Positions 54,365-63,269 are shown, numbered from the stretch's first letter. The stretch is 64,000 nt of DNA from UBA2137 sp963740205 (GCA_963740205.1 CAVUDD010000004.1:62001-126000); one strand, 5' to 3'. Program-made: numbers and translations. Notes: generated by a model not told the origin, from the letters alone.

Positions 54365-55127
54365 ATGGATTCAAAGTCTAAAAAGAAAATTACAGCAAGT
54401 GTTCTGATTATAGGGAATGAAATTCTTTCGGGTCGAACGCTTGATAAAAATACGCAGTACATTGCACAGAAATTAGGCGAGCGAGGAATACGTCTAATGG
54501 AGACGCGCACGATTACTGATAATAAGCAAATTATTGCAGACACTGTTAATGAATTACGCCAAAAATATTCGTATGTGTTCACGACTGGAGGAATTGGCCC
54601 AACCCATGATGATATTACAGCAGAGAGCGTTGCGCATGCTTTTGGTGTGTCCTATGAGCGTAATGAGGAGGGGTATCTTTCACTTGTTAATCATTATGGT
54701 GAAGAAAATTTAACAGATGCCCGCATAAAAATGTCGATGATGCCTGCGGGAGTTAAACTTATACCTAACCCTGTTTCAGGTGCGGCGGGCTTCCATATTG
54801 GGAATGTTTTTGTGATGGCAGGCGTCCCTAATATTATGCAAGCGATGATGGATTACGTTATTGCGCAGCTTGAGGGTGGAGAGGTTATTCACTCTGTAAC
54901 TATTATGTGTGACTTACCTGAGAGTAAATTGGCTGATGAACTGCGTGAATTACAGGATAAAAACCCAACAGTAGATATAGGAAGTTACCCCAGATATGCC
55001 AGTGGCACTTTTGGGCTAAGTGTTGTTTTACGTTCGGAAGATAAATCTTTGATTGAGAAATCTTGCGCAGAGTATAAAACAAAAAATAGAAAATATGGGC
55101 GTAGAGGCCTCTGTTTTAAAGGAGTAA
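54365..55127 (+). pseudogene. CinA/MoaB-like molybdopterin-binding domain protein, late frameshift
   Basis: The MoaB/MogA/CinA-N fold shows ASVLIIGNEILSGRTLDKN at residues 10-28, YVFTTGGIGPTHDDITAESVA near 72-92, NPVSGAAGFHIG near 139 and MAGVPNIMQAM near 155. This domain binds molybdopterin-like pterins; without the CinA C-terminal amidohydrolase the in vivo role is uncertain. The final 25 codons are out of frame. Removing one A in the A6 run at about 55081-55086 restores ENMGVEASVLKE and a stop at 55127, a typical end for the family. Confidence 0.82.
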
Positions 55128-55207
55128 AAGACAAAAATAAGCATTTAGTTACAAATGTTTAATTCAATTATTTGTGGGATGGTTCACATTTTTTGTATTC
55201 TCGAGTC

Positions 55208-55426
55208 ATGAACACACACGAAAACATTTGTGATTTTGCTTCAATGGCTGACTTTCTAAGGGCTGAGCGTATGGCTGAAAGCTACAGACAGGAAATTACA
55301 CAACGTGAGGTTTGCCGAGAACACTGCAAGGATTTTATAGAATTCTTGAAGGAGTGTAATTTTCCCAAGGATATTATCCGTGACGTATTACTTGATAATC
55401 TAAGTCAGGTAGCAGTTCCAGAATAA
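55208..55426 (+). CDS. Small hypothetical protein, 72 aa
   Basis: A charged helical protein (NTHENICDFASMADFLRAER at the start). It contains four cysteines. No family recognised and the ribosome site is weak. The frame from 55172 would add 12 residues. Coding status moderate. Confidence 0.5.
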   Translation: MNTHENICDFASMADFLRAERMAESYRQEITQREVCREHCKDFIEFLKECNFPKDIIRDVLLDNLSQVAVPE

Positions 55427-55449
55427 AGCCACTTTTGATTTCATAAATA

Positions 55450-55533
55450 TGGTGGCCCCACCCGGACTCGAACCGGGACGTCCGAAGACTCACGATTTTA
55501 AGTCGTGTGCGTCTACCAATTCCGCCATGGGGC
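55450..55533 (-). tRNA. tRNA-Leu (anticodon TAA)
   Basis: Read on the minus strand, the acceptor arm GCCCCAT pairs with GTGGGGC, followed by discriminator A and encoded CCA. The anticodon stem ACGAC/GTCGT-like pair closes the loop TTAAAAT, anticodon TAA for the UUA codon. A long variable arm (about 13 bases, TGAGTCTTCGGACGT region) marks a class II tRNA, and the T-arm has CGGTTCGAGTCCG. Gene length is about 84 bases. Confidence 0.93.
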
Positions 55534-55599
55534 CAACTCATATCTATATGCCCCGCTATGCAGAGCAAATCGACTTATAGCATTGAAGTTTTTGATTGC

Positions 55600-55968
55600 C
55601 TAGACGCTAGCTGAAATTTTTTCTAAACGTTTAAGAAGTGCTCGGCCTTTGGTCGTAAGATGAAGTTCTTTTCGACGTCTTTCGGTTTTTGAGATCCGCA
55701 AATCAACTAATTCATAGGGCTTACCATTGGCACGGTAATCGGAAAGTGCTCCAACAATACGTGAAACCGTTGAAAGTGTAAGATTTGTCTTTTTGGCAAG
55801 TTCTGTTAGAGACATGCCCTCATTGTTTGCTATTTCTATAAGCGCAATCATGTAGTGTAACGGAAATTCGCCATTCACATTTCTAAAAACTTTTAGATAG
55901 GATAAACAGGTATTAAGCCCGCCGTGTGCTTGGGATTTTACTACGGTTTTTTTCTGTTTTACTACCAT
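55600..55968 (-). CDS. MarR family transcriptional regulator
   Basis: A 122-residue winged helix regulator. Recognition region: GMSLTELAKKTNLTLSTVSRIVGALSDY near residues 51-78, and the wing with ERRRKELHLTTKGRALLKRL near 96-115. The N-terminus is basic. The upstream region holds an inverted repeat on the -10 (55995-56015), which suggests autoregulation. The ligand and regulon are unknown. Confidence 0.85.
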   Translation of the reverse strand: MVVKQKKTVVKSQAHGGLNTCLSYLKVFRNVNGEFPLHYMIALIEIANNEGMSLTELAKKTNLTLSTVSRIVGALSDYRANGKPYELVDLRISKTERRRKELHLTTKGRALLKRLEKISASV

Positions 55969-55994
55969 GTTCTCTGCTCAAAATAGTCGGTGGT

Positions 55995-56025
55995 GTATAG
56001 ATTAATTGGCTATACGGCAAGTCAA
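55995..56025 (-). promoter_or_regulatory. MarR promoter with operator-like inverted repeat
   Basis: TTGACT (56025-56020) is followed after 18 bases by TCTATA (56001-55996) on the minus strand. GTATAG (55995-56000) and CTATAC (56010-56015) form a 6-bp inverted repeat with a 9-base spacer over the -10. This is the geometry expected for MarR-type autorepression. The rest of the 55969-56229 gap shows nothing else. Confidence 0.45.
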
Positions 56026-56229
56026 TGACCCACTCTTTATTATATTTGTTGAGAGAAAACAACGGTTTTTTTCCCAGAACTATTGCACATTCAATAAAGA
56101 CAGCGCCAGTAGCCCTCGATTTGAAGTATAAAGTTTTCATGATAAATGCTCCCCAAATTAAGCTTAACTTAGTATATTCTAATAAATTATTAATTTACAT
56201 AAAATAACTTATAGTTTTCAGAAGTTAGC

Positions 56230-56805
56230 CTATTTAATGGATTTCAGTTTTTGAAAGCCTTTGTGAATGTCATCGCTGCACGGCCCAGTTTGTGAGAGCG
56301 TTGTATCATCCAAAGATATGAATTTCTTATGTGACACTCTGCATAAAAGAGGAGGCGTAGACATAGGATAGATTTGTCCGTGCCATTTATACAAGGCGCA
56401 CTTCATTGATACGGCCTCATGTAGATGAACATCAAAAAGGCCGGGGCCTTCAAAAAGGCAATTATCAAGAGTGGCATAAGAAAAATCAGTACAGCCAAAC
56501 AGGCAATCTAAGAATCTGGAGCCTGTGAAATCAGTTTCACAAAAACAAGTGTCAAAAAGTCGTGTATTTTGAAAGAGACAATTTTTCAGAATAGCTTCGG
56601 ATAAGTTTGCGTCCGTAAGATTTGTGTTTTTAAAGATAGCTTCGGATAAATCATAACCATCCAAATTAGATTGAGAGAGATCCATATTGGAAAAATCAGC
56701 ATGTTTAAGATTAATATTATCTTCCAGAGCATTTTGAATTAATGATTTGAAGTTAGGGGCTTGCCCTTCATAGAGCAAAGTTCCGTACGCAGAATAAAGT
56801 TTCAT
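56230..56805 (-). CDS. Pentapeptide repeat protein
   Basis: A 191-residue protein. Residues 36-75 are a run of A(D/N)LXX units (ADFSNMDLSQSNLDGYDLSE and on), and more imperfect units extend to about residue 125 (FTGSRFLDCLF). Such repeats form a right-handed quadrilateral beta helix. Several cysteines occur in the middle. The C-terminal 60 residues are not repetitive. The function of this member is unknown; some relatives protect DNA gyrase. Complex repeats lie upstream of its start (56810-56895). Confidence 0.85.
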   Translation of the reverse strand: MKLYSAYGTLLYEGQAPNFKSLIQNALEDNINLKHADFSNMDLSQSNLDGYDLSEAIFKNTNLTDANLSEAILKNCLFQNTRLFDTCFCETDFTGSRFLDCLFGCTDFSYATLDNCLFEGPGLFDVHLHEAVSMKCALYKWHGQIYPMSTPPLLCRVSHKKFISLDDTTLSQTGPCSDDIHKGFQKLKSIK

Positions 56806-56809
56806 TTTA

Positions 56810-56895
56810 CCACCACATTTATTTATTGTTTATAATTAATAGTTGATATTAATCAACAGTGGTGGACTATTAATCAAAATATAATTTTTTGTCAA
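56810..56895 (-). promoter_or_regulatory. Promoter and repeat-rich leader of the pentapeptide gene
   Basis: On the minus strand TTGACA (56895-56890), 17 bases, TAATAG (56872-56867). ATTAATCAA occurs twice on the plus strand at 56848-56856 and 56869-56877, exactly 21 bases apart. CCACCAC (56810-56816) and GTGGTGG (56859-56865) form an inverted repeat around a smaller one (GTTGAT 56842-56847, ATCAAC 56852-56857). In the mRNA the copy near the start codon is the ribosome site region, so it could be masked by pairing if transcription starts far enough upstream. Confidence 0.4.
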
Positions 56896-56947
56896 ACAAT
56901 TTTCTTCGCACTTGCTGTTAGAGCCATGTCGAATTACATTTCGGGAT

Positions 56948-58813
56948 ATGAATAACGTGCCATCGATATCTATTGAAAGAGGACAAAAAGTCATTCTTGC
57001 TGTTTGCAAGACCTTGGGAAACGAGCCAGGTGTCTATCGTATGCTCAATGACATTGGCGATGTTTTATATGTAGGGAAGGCGCGTGCTTTAAAAAAGCGT
57101 GTGATGAATTATACAAATACAAGTAAGTTAACCGTGCGAATTCAAAGGATGGTTGCGGAAACTACTAGTATGGAAATCATACAGACGCAGTCTGAGGTTG
57201 AAGCTTTATTGCTTGAATCCAATCTTATTAAAAAGCTCAAGCCCCGCTACAATATTTTACTGCGTGATGACAAAACATTTCCCTATATCTGGCTGACGTC
57301 TTCGCACGATTACCCAAGAGTTGTGAAGTATCGTGGAAGTAAAAAAGAAGATGGCGAGTTTTATGGTCCTTTTGCCAATGCGGGGGCAGTCAATAGAACA
57401 ATTGATATTCTACAAAGGGCATTTTTACTTAGAAATTGTACAGACACAATGTTTGAGAGCAGGCAAAGACCTTGCCTGCAATATCATATCAAGCGTTGTA
57501 CTGCGCCCTGTGTTGATTATGTTAGTGAAGAAGAGTATGCGCTGCAGGTTCAAGAGGCCGAAGATTTTCTTGAGGGGGATAGTGATAAAATTCAAAAACG
57601 TTATCAAAGTAAGATGGAAGAGGCCAGTAAGGCTATGAACTATGAGTATGCTGCGACCTATAGAGATAGGTTAAAGGCATTAACGGCTATTCATTCCAAG
57701 CAAGCAATTAATGTGAAGAACATCAAGGATGCAGATGTTCACGCTATATATATGGATAAGGGAAAGAGCTGCATACAGGTATTCTTTTTCCGTGGAGGGC
57801 AAAACTTTGGAAATAGAAGTTATTTCCCGAGACATAGTCCGGATTCGGAATTGAGCGATATATTGGAGGCGTTCCTTGTACAGTTTTACGAGAATAAACC
57901 TATCCCGCCACTTATATTGCTTAATGAGAATCCAACAGATGCTTTGCTTATCCATCAAGCTTTAGAGCACCGAAAGGGAAGTAAGGTTGAGATATCCAAT
58001 CCAGTCAGAGGCGACAGGAAAAGGCTCGTGACCTTTGTTGAATTAAATGCACGTAAAAGTTTAGCAAGAAACGTTACGGATTCTCAAAATGAAGAGGATA
58101 TGTTGGAGAAGTTGGTTGAGTTGTTTGACCTTGATCATGTCCCGCAAAGAATTGAAATATACGATAACTCCCACATAAGCGGAACAAATATGGTCGGTGC
58201 GATGGTTGTTGCAGGTCCCGAAGGATTGCAAAAAAGCGCTTACAGGAAATTTAATATTCGTGAAGCATCGGCTTCTGATGATTTCGGTATGATGCGCGAG
58301 GTTATGAACAGACGTTTTCGCGGTGCACGTGAAAAACTGGATAATAATGAAGCCGAAAACTGGCCTTCACTATTGCTTATTGATGGTGGGAAGGGACAAC
58401 TTTCAAGCGTGATGGATGTTCTTAAGGAGCTGAATATTGATGACGCTGTTAATGTTGTGGCAATTTCAAAGGGGCCAGACAGAAATGCGGGGCGAGAACA
58501 ATTTCATCAGGCGGGAAAAGACACTTTTCAATTACCTATAAACGACCCTGTTTTGCACTATTTGCAAAGGCTGCGTGATGAGGCGCATAGATTTGCAATT
58601 TCAGCGCACCGCGCGCGGAGAGGTAAGGCTCTCACACAATCTGGCCTTGATGATGTTCCGGGAGTAGGGGCGCGGCGTAAAAAAGCTCTTCTCCACCATT
58701 TTGGTTCTGCTAAGGCTGTGGAACGAGCTTCTCCCGAAGATTTGGCTGCTGTTGAGGGGATTTCAAAGGCGATGGCAGAAAAAATTCGTGCGTATTTTCA
58801 AGGGGATGCATAA
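56948..58813 (+). CDS. uvrC: Excinuclease ABC subunit C
   Basis: A 621-residue nuclease of nucleotide excision repair that makes both incisions. The GIY-YIG N-terminal nuclease carries PGVYRMLNDIGDVLYVGKA near residues 27-45. A UVR-like region lies near 205-240, the RNase H-like half has EIYDNSHISGTNMVGAMVV near 413 and LLIDGGKGQLSSVM near 475, and a C-terminal helix-hairpin-helix pair has LDDVPGVGARRKKALLHHFG near 570. The start at 56948 is taken; frame extensions upstream lack support. The frame is clean, unlike uvrB. Confidence 0.95.
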   Translation: MNNVPSISIERGQKVILAVCKTLGNEPGVYRMLNDIGDVLYVGKARALKKRVMNYTNTSKLTVRIQRMVAETTSMEIIQTQSEVEALLLESNLIKKLKPRYNILLRDDKTFPYIWLTSSHDYPRVVKYRGSKKEDGEFYGPFANAGAVNRTIDILQRAFLLRNCTDTMFESRQRPCLQYHIKRCTAPCVDYVSEEEYALQVQEAEDFLEGDSDKIQKRYQSKMEEASKAMNYEYAATYRDRLKALTAIHSKQAINVKNIKDADVHAIYMDKGKSCIQVFFFRGGQNFGNRSYFPRHSPDSELSDILEAFLVQFYENKPIPPLILLNENPTDALLIHQALEHRKGSKVEISNPVRGDRKRLVTFVELNARKSLARNVTDSQNEEDMLEKLVELFDLDHVPQRIEIYDNSHISGTNMVGAMVVAGPEGLQKSAYRKFNIREASASDDFGMMREVMNRRFRGAREKLDNNEAENWPSLLLIDGGKGQLSSVMDVLKELNIDDAVNVVAISKGPDRNAGREQFHQAGKDTFQLPINDPVLHYLQRLRDEAHRFAISAHRARRGKALTQSGLDDVPGVGARRKKALLHHFGSAKAVERASPEDLAAVEGISKAMAEKIRAYFQGDA

Positions 58814-58850
58814 ATCCTTATAAAAAAGGCAAGAAAATCACCTTAAAAAC

Positions 58851-58885
58851 TTGCGGAATTTGAAAAAAACATGCTAACTTCCGCA
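58851..58885 (+). promoter_or_regulatory. Candidate promoter/inverted repeat before bactofilin
   Basis: TTGCGG (58851-58856 after the first T) and CTAACT (58874-58879) are 17 bases apart, resembling the alphaproteobacterial GCTAAC-type -10. TGCGGAA (58852-58858) and TTCCGCA (58879-58885) form a perfect 7-bp inverted repeat over the same region. The gene starts at 58977, giving a leader of about 90 bases. Confidence 0.4.
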
Positions 58886-58976
58886 CTCTCACAGGAGAGA
58901 AAAGCTTTATAAACTCATTCAGCGCACTAAATATGTTGCCACTGAATAAACGAACTGGACAGAAAAGAGAGTTTGC

Positions 58977-59759
58977 ATGTTTCACAGACCTAAAACAACA
59001 ACTCAAAATGAAGCAACTGAAGGTAAGAAGACCGAGTCAGGTGCAACTAATACAGACAACAACAAGAAGGTTGCCAATACCAATCAAACCGCATTGGATT
59101 TAGATAAGGCTACGCCTTCAACTGCTGCTTCGTCTGCCTCAACACAATCTTCAAATGAAAAGGACACAAAGCCGATGAGTGCTGATAAAACAGAAACAAC
59201 AGAAACAAAAGCATCGGACGATACTTCTAGCCCGTTTAAAAAGGATGAGCCATCTGTTCCTAAAACACCGGGTGCTTATGGGACATACCGCCCAACGCCT
59301 TATGCTCCACCATCTCAATCGGCAACACCAGCTTCATCTATGGGGGCATCATCAGTTTCACCATCAATGTCATCTAGTGGCAATGGGCGTCGCCTTGTTA
59401 TTGGTGAAGGTATCACAATGTCTGGTGAGATTGAATCTTGTGACCATCTTTTGGTCGAGGGAACAGTTGAGGCAGCTTTGAAGGGTGCCAAAGTTCTTGA
59501 AATTTCTGCGGCTGGTACATTTTATGGAACAGTTGAAATCGAACAAGCAACAATCGCTGGCCGTCTTGAAGGTGATATTACCGTGTCAGGTCGTCTAATG
59601 ATTAAATCTTCAGGTTCTGTGACAGGTAAACTGTCATATGGAGAACTTGCAGTTGAAGCGGGTGGAACATTGGATGGAACTTTAAGTCCTCTTAACGCGT
59701 CTTCAAGTAGAGCTAATACTGGCTCAGCAACCGAGCTTTCTAAGAAAGCGGTAGGATAA
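58977..59759 (+). CDS. Bactofilin with long disordered N-terminal region
   Basis: A 260-residue protein. Residues 1-135 are low complexity, rich in Thr, Ser, Pro, Lys and Ala, and probably disordered. The C-terminal part (residues 138-235) is a bactofilin beta-helix: RRLVIGEGITMSGEIESCDHL followed by repeats such as GTVEAALKGAKVLEIS, GTFYGTVEIEQATIAGRLEG and GSVTGKLSYGELAVEAGGTLDG. Bactofilins polymerise without nucleotide and scaffold cell shape or stalk and wall enzymes. A strong terminator follows, so it is monocistronic. Confidence 0.9.
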   Translation: MFHRPKTTTQNEATEGKKTESGATNTDNNKKVANTNQTALDLDKATPSTAASSASTQSSNEKDTKPMSADKTETTETKASDDTSSPFKKDEPSVPKTPGAYGTYRPTPYAPPSQSATPASSMGASSVSPSMSSSGNGRRLVIGEGITMSGEIESCDHLLVEGTVEAALKGAKVLEISAAGTFYGTVEIEQATIAGRLEGDITVSGRLMIKSSGSVTGKLSYGELAVEAGGTLDGTLSPLNASSSRANTGSATELSKKAVG

Positions 59760-59798
59760 GGTAGAAGGTACAGAACTTAGCTTAAAAAAGCTTATAAG

Positions 59799-59827
59799 AA
59801 GCGCTTGAGTAGTACTCGAGCGCTTTT
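59799..59827 (+). terminator. Intrinsic terminator after bactofilin
   Basis: AGCGCTTGAGTA (59800-59811) pairs with GTACTCGAGCGCT (59812-59824) with one mismatch, followed by TTTT. The stem is 11-12 bp with almost no loop. Confidence 0.75.
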
Positions 59828-59842
59828 ACTGTATAAAAAACA

Positions 59843-60541
59843 ATGTTTTTTAAAAACTTAACACATTATTTACTGCGAATCGTGATGCTTGGATGTATGA
59901 GCATTCAAAAATACATCCGCAGTTTATCATTGCTTGCTATCAAGCCAGCCTTGCGTGCCAATAAAAATCTTTCTAAAAGAGGTGTTTTATCGCACAAAAC
60001 GTCTTCTGTCGTTCTGGGTGTCGCATCTCTCATTCTTATGGTTTTTTCTGTGCAAGCAAGTCTAAATGCAAACCCATTGCATAGTAAAATAGTAACGACT
60101 GATATTGAAAATGATAAAACAGAACGCTTAGCAATGAACTTGCCTCGTATCGATATTAACGGACGCAAACTGGCAGATCTTATCGCTTTTAACCCTGATA
60201 AAGTTAGTGACATTAGCGGTGATACTGTGCTTTCTGCTTTTAAAGAGCCTGATTTGGAAATACGTGATGGCAAAATTGCTGTGCTTCAATATCAATCAGA
60301 AATATGTGTGGCTGATTTTCACTTTAAATTAGGTCAGGACAACTCACTACAGTCATCCAAACTCGCTTCCTTTAGCTTTCACACGCGTGACGTTGTTATA
60401 GCTGAGCAAGAGGGTGTTTTTGCAAAGGACTTGGCGAAAGCGGGAGAGCAACGTGACTGCCTGCAAAGCATTCTGAAAGACAGAGATACTGCGCCAAACT
60501 TCTTCAAGTTCGCATCTGCTGAAACTATCAAAAACCTCTAA
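59843..60541 (+). CDS. Hypothetical protein with one membrane segment, 232 aa
   Basis: Unrecognised. A basic N-terminus is followed by one hydrophobic helix (TSSVVLGVASLILMVFSV, near residues 53-70), and the rest is soluble and acidic with two cysteines. The start is uncertain: 59843 has no ribosome site and lies just after a terminator; the ATG at 59897, after a TTGGA site, is a good alternative. The stop overlaps the converging nth gene by four bases. Confidence 0.6.
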   Translation: MFFKNLTHYLLRIVMLGCMSIQKYIRSLSLLAIKPALRANKNLSKRGVLSHKTSSVVLGVASLILMVFSVQASLNANPLHSKIVTTDIENDKTERLAMNLPRIDINGRKLADLIAFNPDKVSDISGDTVLSAFKEPDLEIRDGKIAVLQYQSEICVADFHFKLGQDNSLQSSKLASFSFHTRDVVIAEQEGVFAKDLAKAGEQRDCLQSILKDRDTAPNFFKFASAETIKNL

Positions 60542-61170
60542 ACTGTTTTTTGCTTATATCCGCATAAATCAATAACTGGGCATTGCCCACAATCAGGCGT
60601 GCGTGCTTTACAAATATAACGGCCGTGCAAAATTAACCAGTGATGTGCATGAAGTTTATATTCATCGGGAATAACTTTTTCTAATTTCTTCTCAACGGCA
60701 TCAGGTGTTTTGCCTTTGGCAAGTCCTGTGCGATTACTTACACGAAAAATATGCGTATCTACGGCAATTGTGGGTTGCCCAAATGCCATATTTAATACGA
60801 CATTTGCTGTTTTACGCCCGACACCAGCAAGATTGATAAGTTCTTCGCGTGTTTGGGGTACTTGGCTATTATGTTTTTTAACAAGGTCATGACTAAGCTT
60901 AATAACGTTTGCACCCTTGGCATTATATAAGCCAATTGTTTTAATGTGTTCTTTTAATCCATCTTCACCAAGGATCAGCATTTGTTCTGGGGTGGTAATT
61001 TTTTTAAATAAGCTCTCTGTAGCTTTATTTACCCCCACGTCGGTTGCTTGTGCAGATAAGACGACTGCAACTAATAATGTGTAGTCGTTGACGTGATTAA
61101 GCTCTCCCTTGGGCTCGGGATCAGCTTTCTGAAGTCTGGAAAAGAATTCCCTTACATTTTCTTTTTTCAT
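60538..61170 (-). CDS. nth: Endonuclease III
   Basis: A 210-residue DNA glycosylase/AP lyase that removes oxidised pyrimidines. The helix-hairpin-helix LINLAGVGRKTANVVLNMAF near residues 107-126 contains the catalytic lysine, VDTHIFRVSNRTGL near 134 the catalytic aspartate, and the C-terminal CKARTPDCGQCPVIDLC (about 188-204) is the [4Fe-4S] cysteine set. Complete and normal in length. Confidence 0.95.
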   Translation of the reverse strand: MKKENVREFFSRLQKADPEPKGELNHVNDYTLLVAVVLSAQATDVGVNKATESLFKKITTPEQMLILGEDGLKEHIKTIGLYNAKGANVIKLSHDLVKKHNSQVPQTREELINLAGVGRKTANVVLNMAFGQPTIAVDTHIFRVSNRTGLAKGKTPDAVEKKLEKVIPDEYKLHAHHWLILHGRYICKARTPDCGQCPVIDLCGYKQKTV

Positions 61171-61234
61171 GCGTGAACACTAAATGTCAAAAAACGGATT
61201 GTCTATTCCTGATCGTTAAGGTTTATATGGGTGT

Positions 61235-62087
61235 ATGAACAAGAAATCTCAAAATTGTAGCTCAAGCCATAGATGATTTCATTTGCGATGAGGTTGAGCA
61301 GGAGACCCTTGAGGATCGTATTAAGCAATATGGTTATGAGCCAACATATTTTACGAAATTATTCAAAGAGAAGACTGGCTTAACGCCGTCCCAATTCATT
61401 CGTTACAAAAAAATGCGCCAAGCTCGTGATTTTCTTCTCGAAGGGTATTCAACCTTGGATGCTGCTTATGCAGCTGGATTATCAGGGCAGGGACGATTGC
61501 ATGAACTGTTTGTCACTTATGAAGCGGCATCTCCAGGAATGGTTAAGAATAAAGGGCAGGGGCTTACTATTTATTATGGGATCCATCCAACATCTATTGG
61601 TGATGTATTTATAGGAATAACAGATAAGGGTCTGTGTTGGCTTGGTTTTTCCATGAGAGGAAACCGTAACGCTTCGTATCAAAAAATGGAAAAACATTGG
61701 AAATATGCGGATTTTCAAGAAGATAAAAATAAGACAAAATCGTATGCTGAAAAAGTACAAGATATGCTTTCAGGCAAACGTAGTAAATCTTCATTGAGAT
61801 TAGACTTACATGGAACTAATTTTCAAATTCAAGTCTGGCAAGCGCTCTTACGTATACCTTTAGGGACAACCGTGAATTATCAGGCTATTGCAAAAGCTGT
61901 TGGTAATCCAAAGGCCAGCCGAGCAGTAGGAAGCGCTGTTGGTGCTAACCCTATCTCATGGATTATACCATGCCACCGTGTAATACAGGCAAGTGGTTTG
62001 GTTGAAAACTATGCCTCTGGAACAGACAGGAAATGCGCTTTGCTAGGGTTTGAGTCTACTCGGTCAAATCAGACCAAAGGTCTTTGA
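61235..62087 (+). pseudogene. Ada-like AraC-type HTH plus O6-methylguanine-DNA methyltransferase, frameshifted near the start
   Basis: The C-terminal methyltransferase domain has IPLGTTVNYQAIAKAVG, GSAVGANPISWIIPCHRVIQASG (the alkyl-accepting cysteine in PCHRV) and the closing YASGTDRKCALLGFE. An AraC-type helix-turn-helix precedes it. The obvious ATG at 61413 would cut the HTH in half. The preceding sequence in the same frame (EVEQETLEDRIKQYGYEP, then YFTKLFKEKTGLTPSQFIRY) completes it, but the only matching ATG, at 61235, is out of frame by a homopolymer indel near 61252. No Ada N-terminal cysteine domain is present. Confidence 0.8.
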
Positions 62088-63210
62088 CTTTTGTAAAGAA
62101 ACCCTCTGTTTCCTGATAATGCTTTCCTGATTTGGCAAGGGTATCGTCAAGTTCCTTCATAAGAGTTTGCTGTTTCTTATCCAGATTGGTAGGCGTTTCT
62201 ACAAAAACTTCTACGTACATATCACCGCGCGCAGATGAGCGTAAAATGGTCATACCTTTGCCTTTAAGGCGGAATTGTTGACCTGTTTGTGTACCTTCTG
62301 GAATTTTTACCTTGGCGCGAGAACCTTCGATTGTTGGCACTTCAACTGTGCCACCCATTGCAGCCTTAGTCATTGGGATAGGTACACGCCCATAAAGGTC
62401 AGAGCCTTCACGCTTAAAGAATTTATGCGGCTTGATGCCAATCAAAACATAAAGATCACCAGCAGGCCCACCTTTGACACCAGCTTCACCTTCACCTGCC
62501 AAGCGAATGCGTCGTCCATGATCTATTCCCGCAGGAATATCTACTTGCAAGGTTTTATCTTTTTGAATGCGCCCAGCCCCACCACATTTGTTACAAGGGT
62601 CTTTAATAACCTGACCTTCGCCCTGACACGTTGGGCATGTACGCTCTATTGTGAAGAACCCTTGTTGCGCGCGAACACGCCCGCGTCCACCACAATCAGT
62701 ACAGGCCTGATTTCCTTTATCGGATTTTGAACCTGTACCCTTACAGTCACCGCATTTTTCAATGCCGGGAACTTTGATCTTGGTTTCTTTGCCTTTGAAT
62801 GCGTCCTCTAGAGTGATGTCCAGAGTATATTGCATATCATTTCCGCGGGCAGGGCCAGACGAGCGGCCACGACCACCCATACCGCCACCAAACATGTCTT
62901 CAAAGATATCGGAGAAGGCAGAACCGAAACCCGAAAAGTCGGAGGCGTTGAATCCAGCTCCGCCTGGCCCACCTGCGCCTCCTGAGAATGCCTGTGATCC
63001 ATACTGATCATAGGCGGCACGTTTTTGTGGGTCTTTTAGAATATCATAAGCTTCGTTGACCTCTTTAAACTTGGCCTCGGCGCCTTTATCATCCTTGTTT
63101 TGGTCAGGGTGATATTTCATCGCAAGCTTGCGATAGGCTTTTTTAAGCTCATCGCCAGAAACATTGCGTTCAACGCCAAGCGTTTTGTAAAAGTCTTTTT
63201 CGTCACTCAT
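62056..63210 (-). CDS. dnaJ: Chaperone DnaJ
   Basis: A 384-residue Hsp40 co-chaperone that stimulates DnaK ATPase. The J domain carries MKYHPDQNKDD (HPD motif) near residue 31. A Gly/Phe-rich linker follows (residues 75-125). Four CxxCxGxG zinc repeats lie near 145-215 (CGDCKGTG, CTDCGGRG, CPTCQGEG, CNKCGGAG). The C-terminal substrate domain follows. It lies 69 bases downstream of dnaK in the same direction and overlaps the converging Ada-like gene by 32 bases. Confidence 0.95.
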   Translation of the reverse strand: MSDEKDFYKTLGVERNVSGDELKKAYRKLAMKYHPDQNKDDKGAEAKFKEVNEAYDILKDPQKRAAYDQYGSQAFSGGAGGPGGAGFNASDFSGFGSAFSDIFEDMFGGGMGGRGRSSGPARGNDMQYTLDITLEDAFKGKETKIKVPGIEKCGDCKGTGSKSDKGNQACTDCGGRGRVRAQQGFFTIERTCPTCQGEGQVIKDPCNKCGGAGRIQKDKTLQVDIPAGIDHGRRIRLAGEGEAGVKGGPAGDLYVLIGIKPHKFFKREGSDLYGRVPIPMTKAAMGGTVEVPTIEGSRAKVKIPEGTQTGQQFRLKGKGMTILRSSARGDMYVEVFVETPTNLDKKQQTLMKELDDTLAKSGKHYQETEGFFTKVKDLWSDLTE

Positions 63211-63269
63211 AGGACAGATGTTCCATTTGGGCTATTGTGCATAAGTTCCGCAAAGGGATCTTAAAGAGG

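Noticed and set aside
55374..55568. Minus-strand open frame across the tRNA
   Set aside because: It reads through tRNA-Leu and has no support as a protein.
55913..56140. 75-codon minus-strand frame upstream of marR
   Set aside because: It overlaps the marR start and the promoter/operator region and has no ribosome site.
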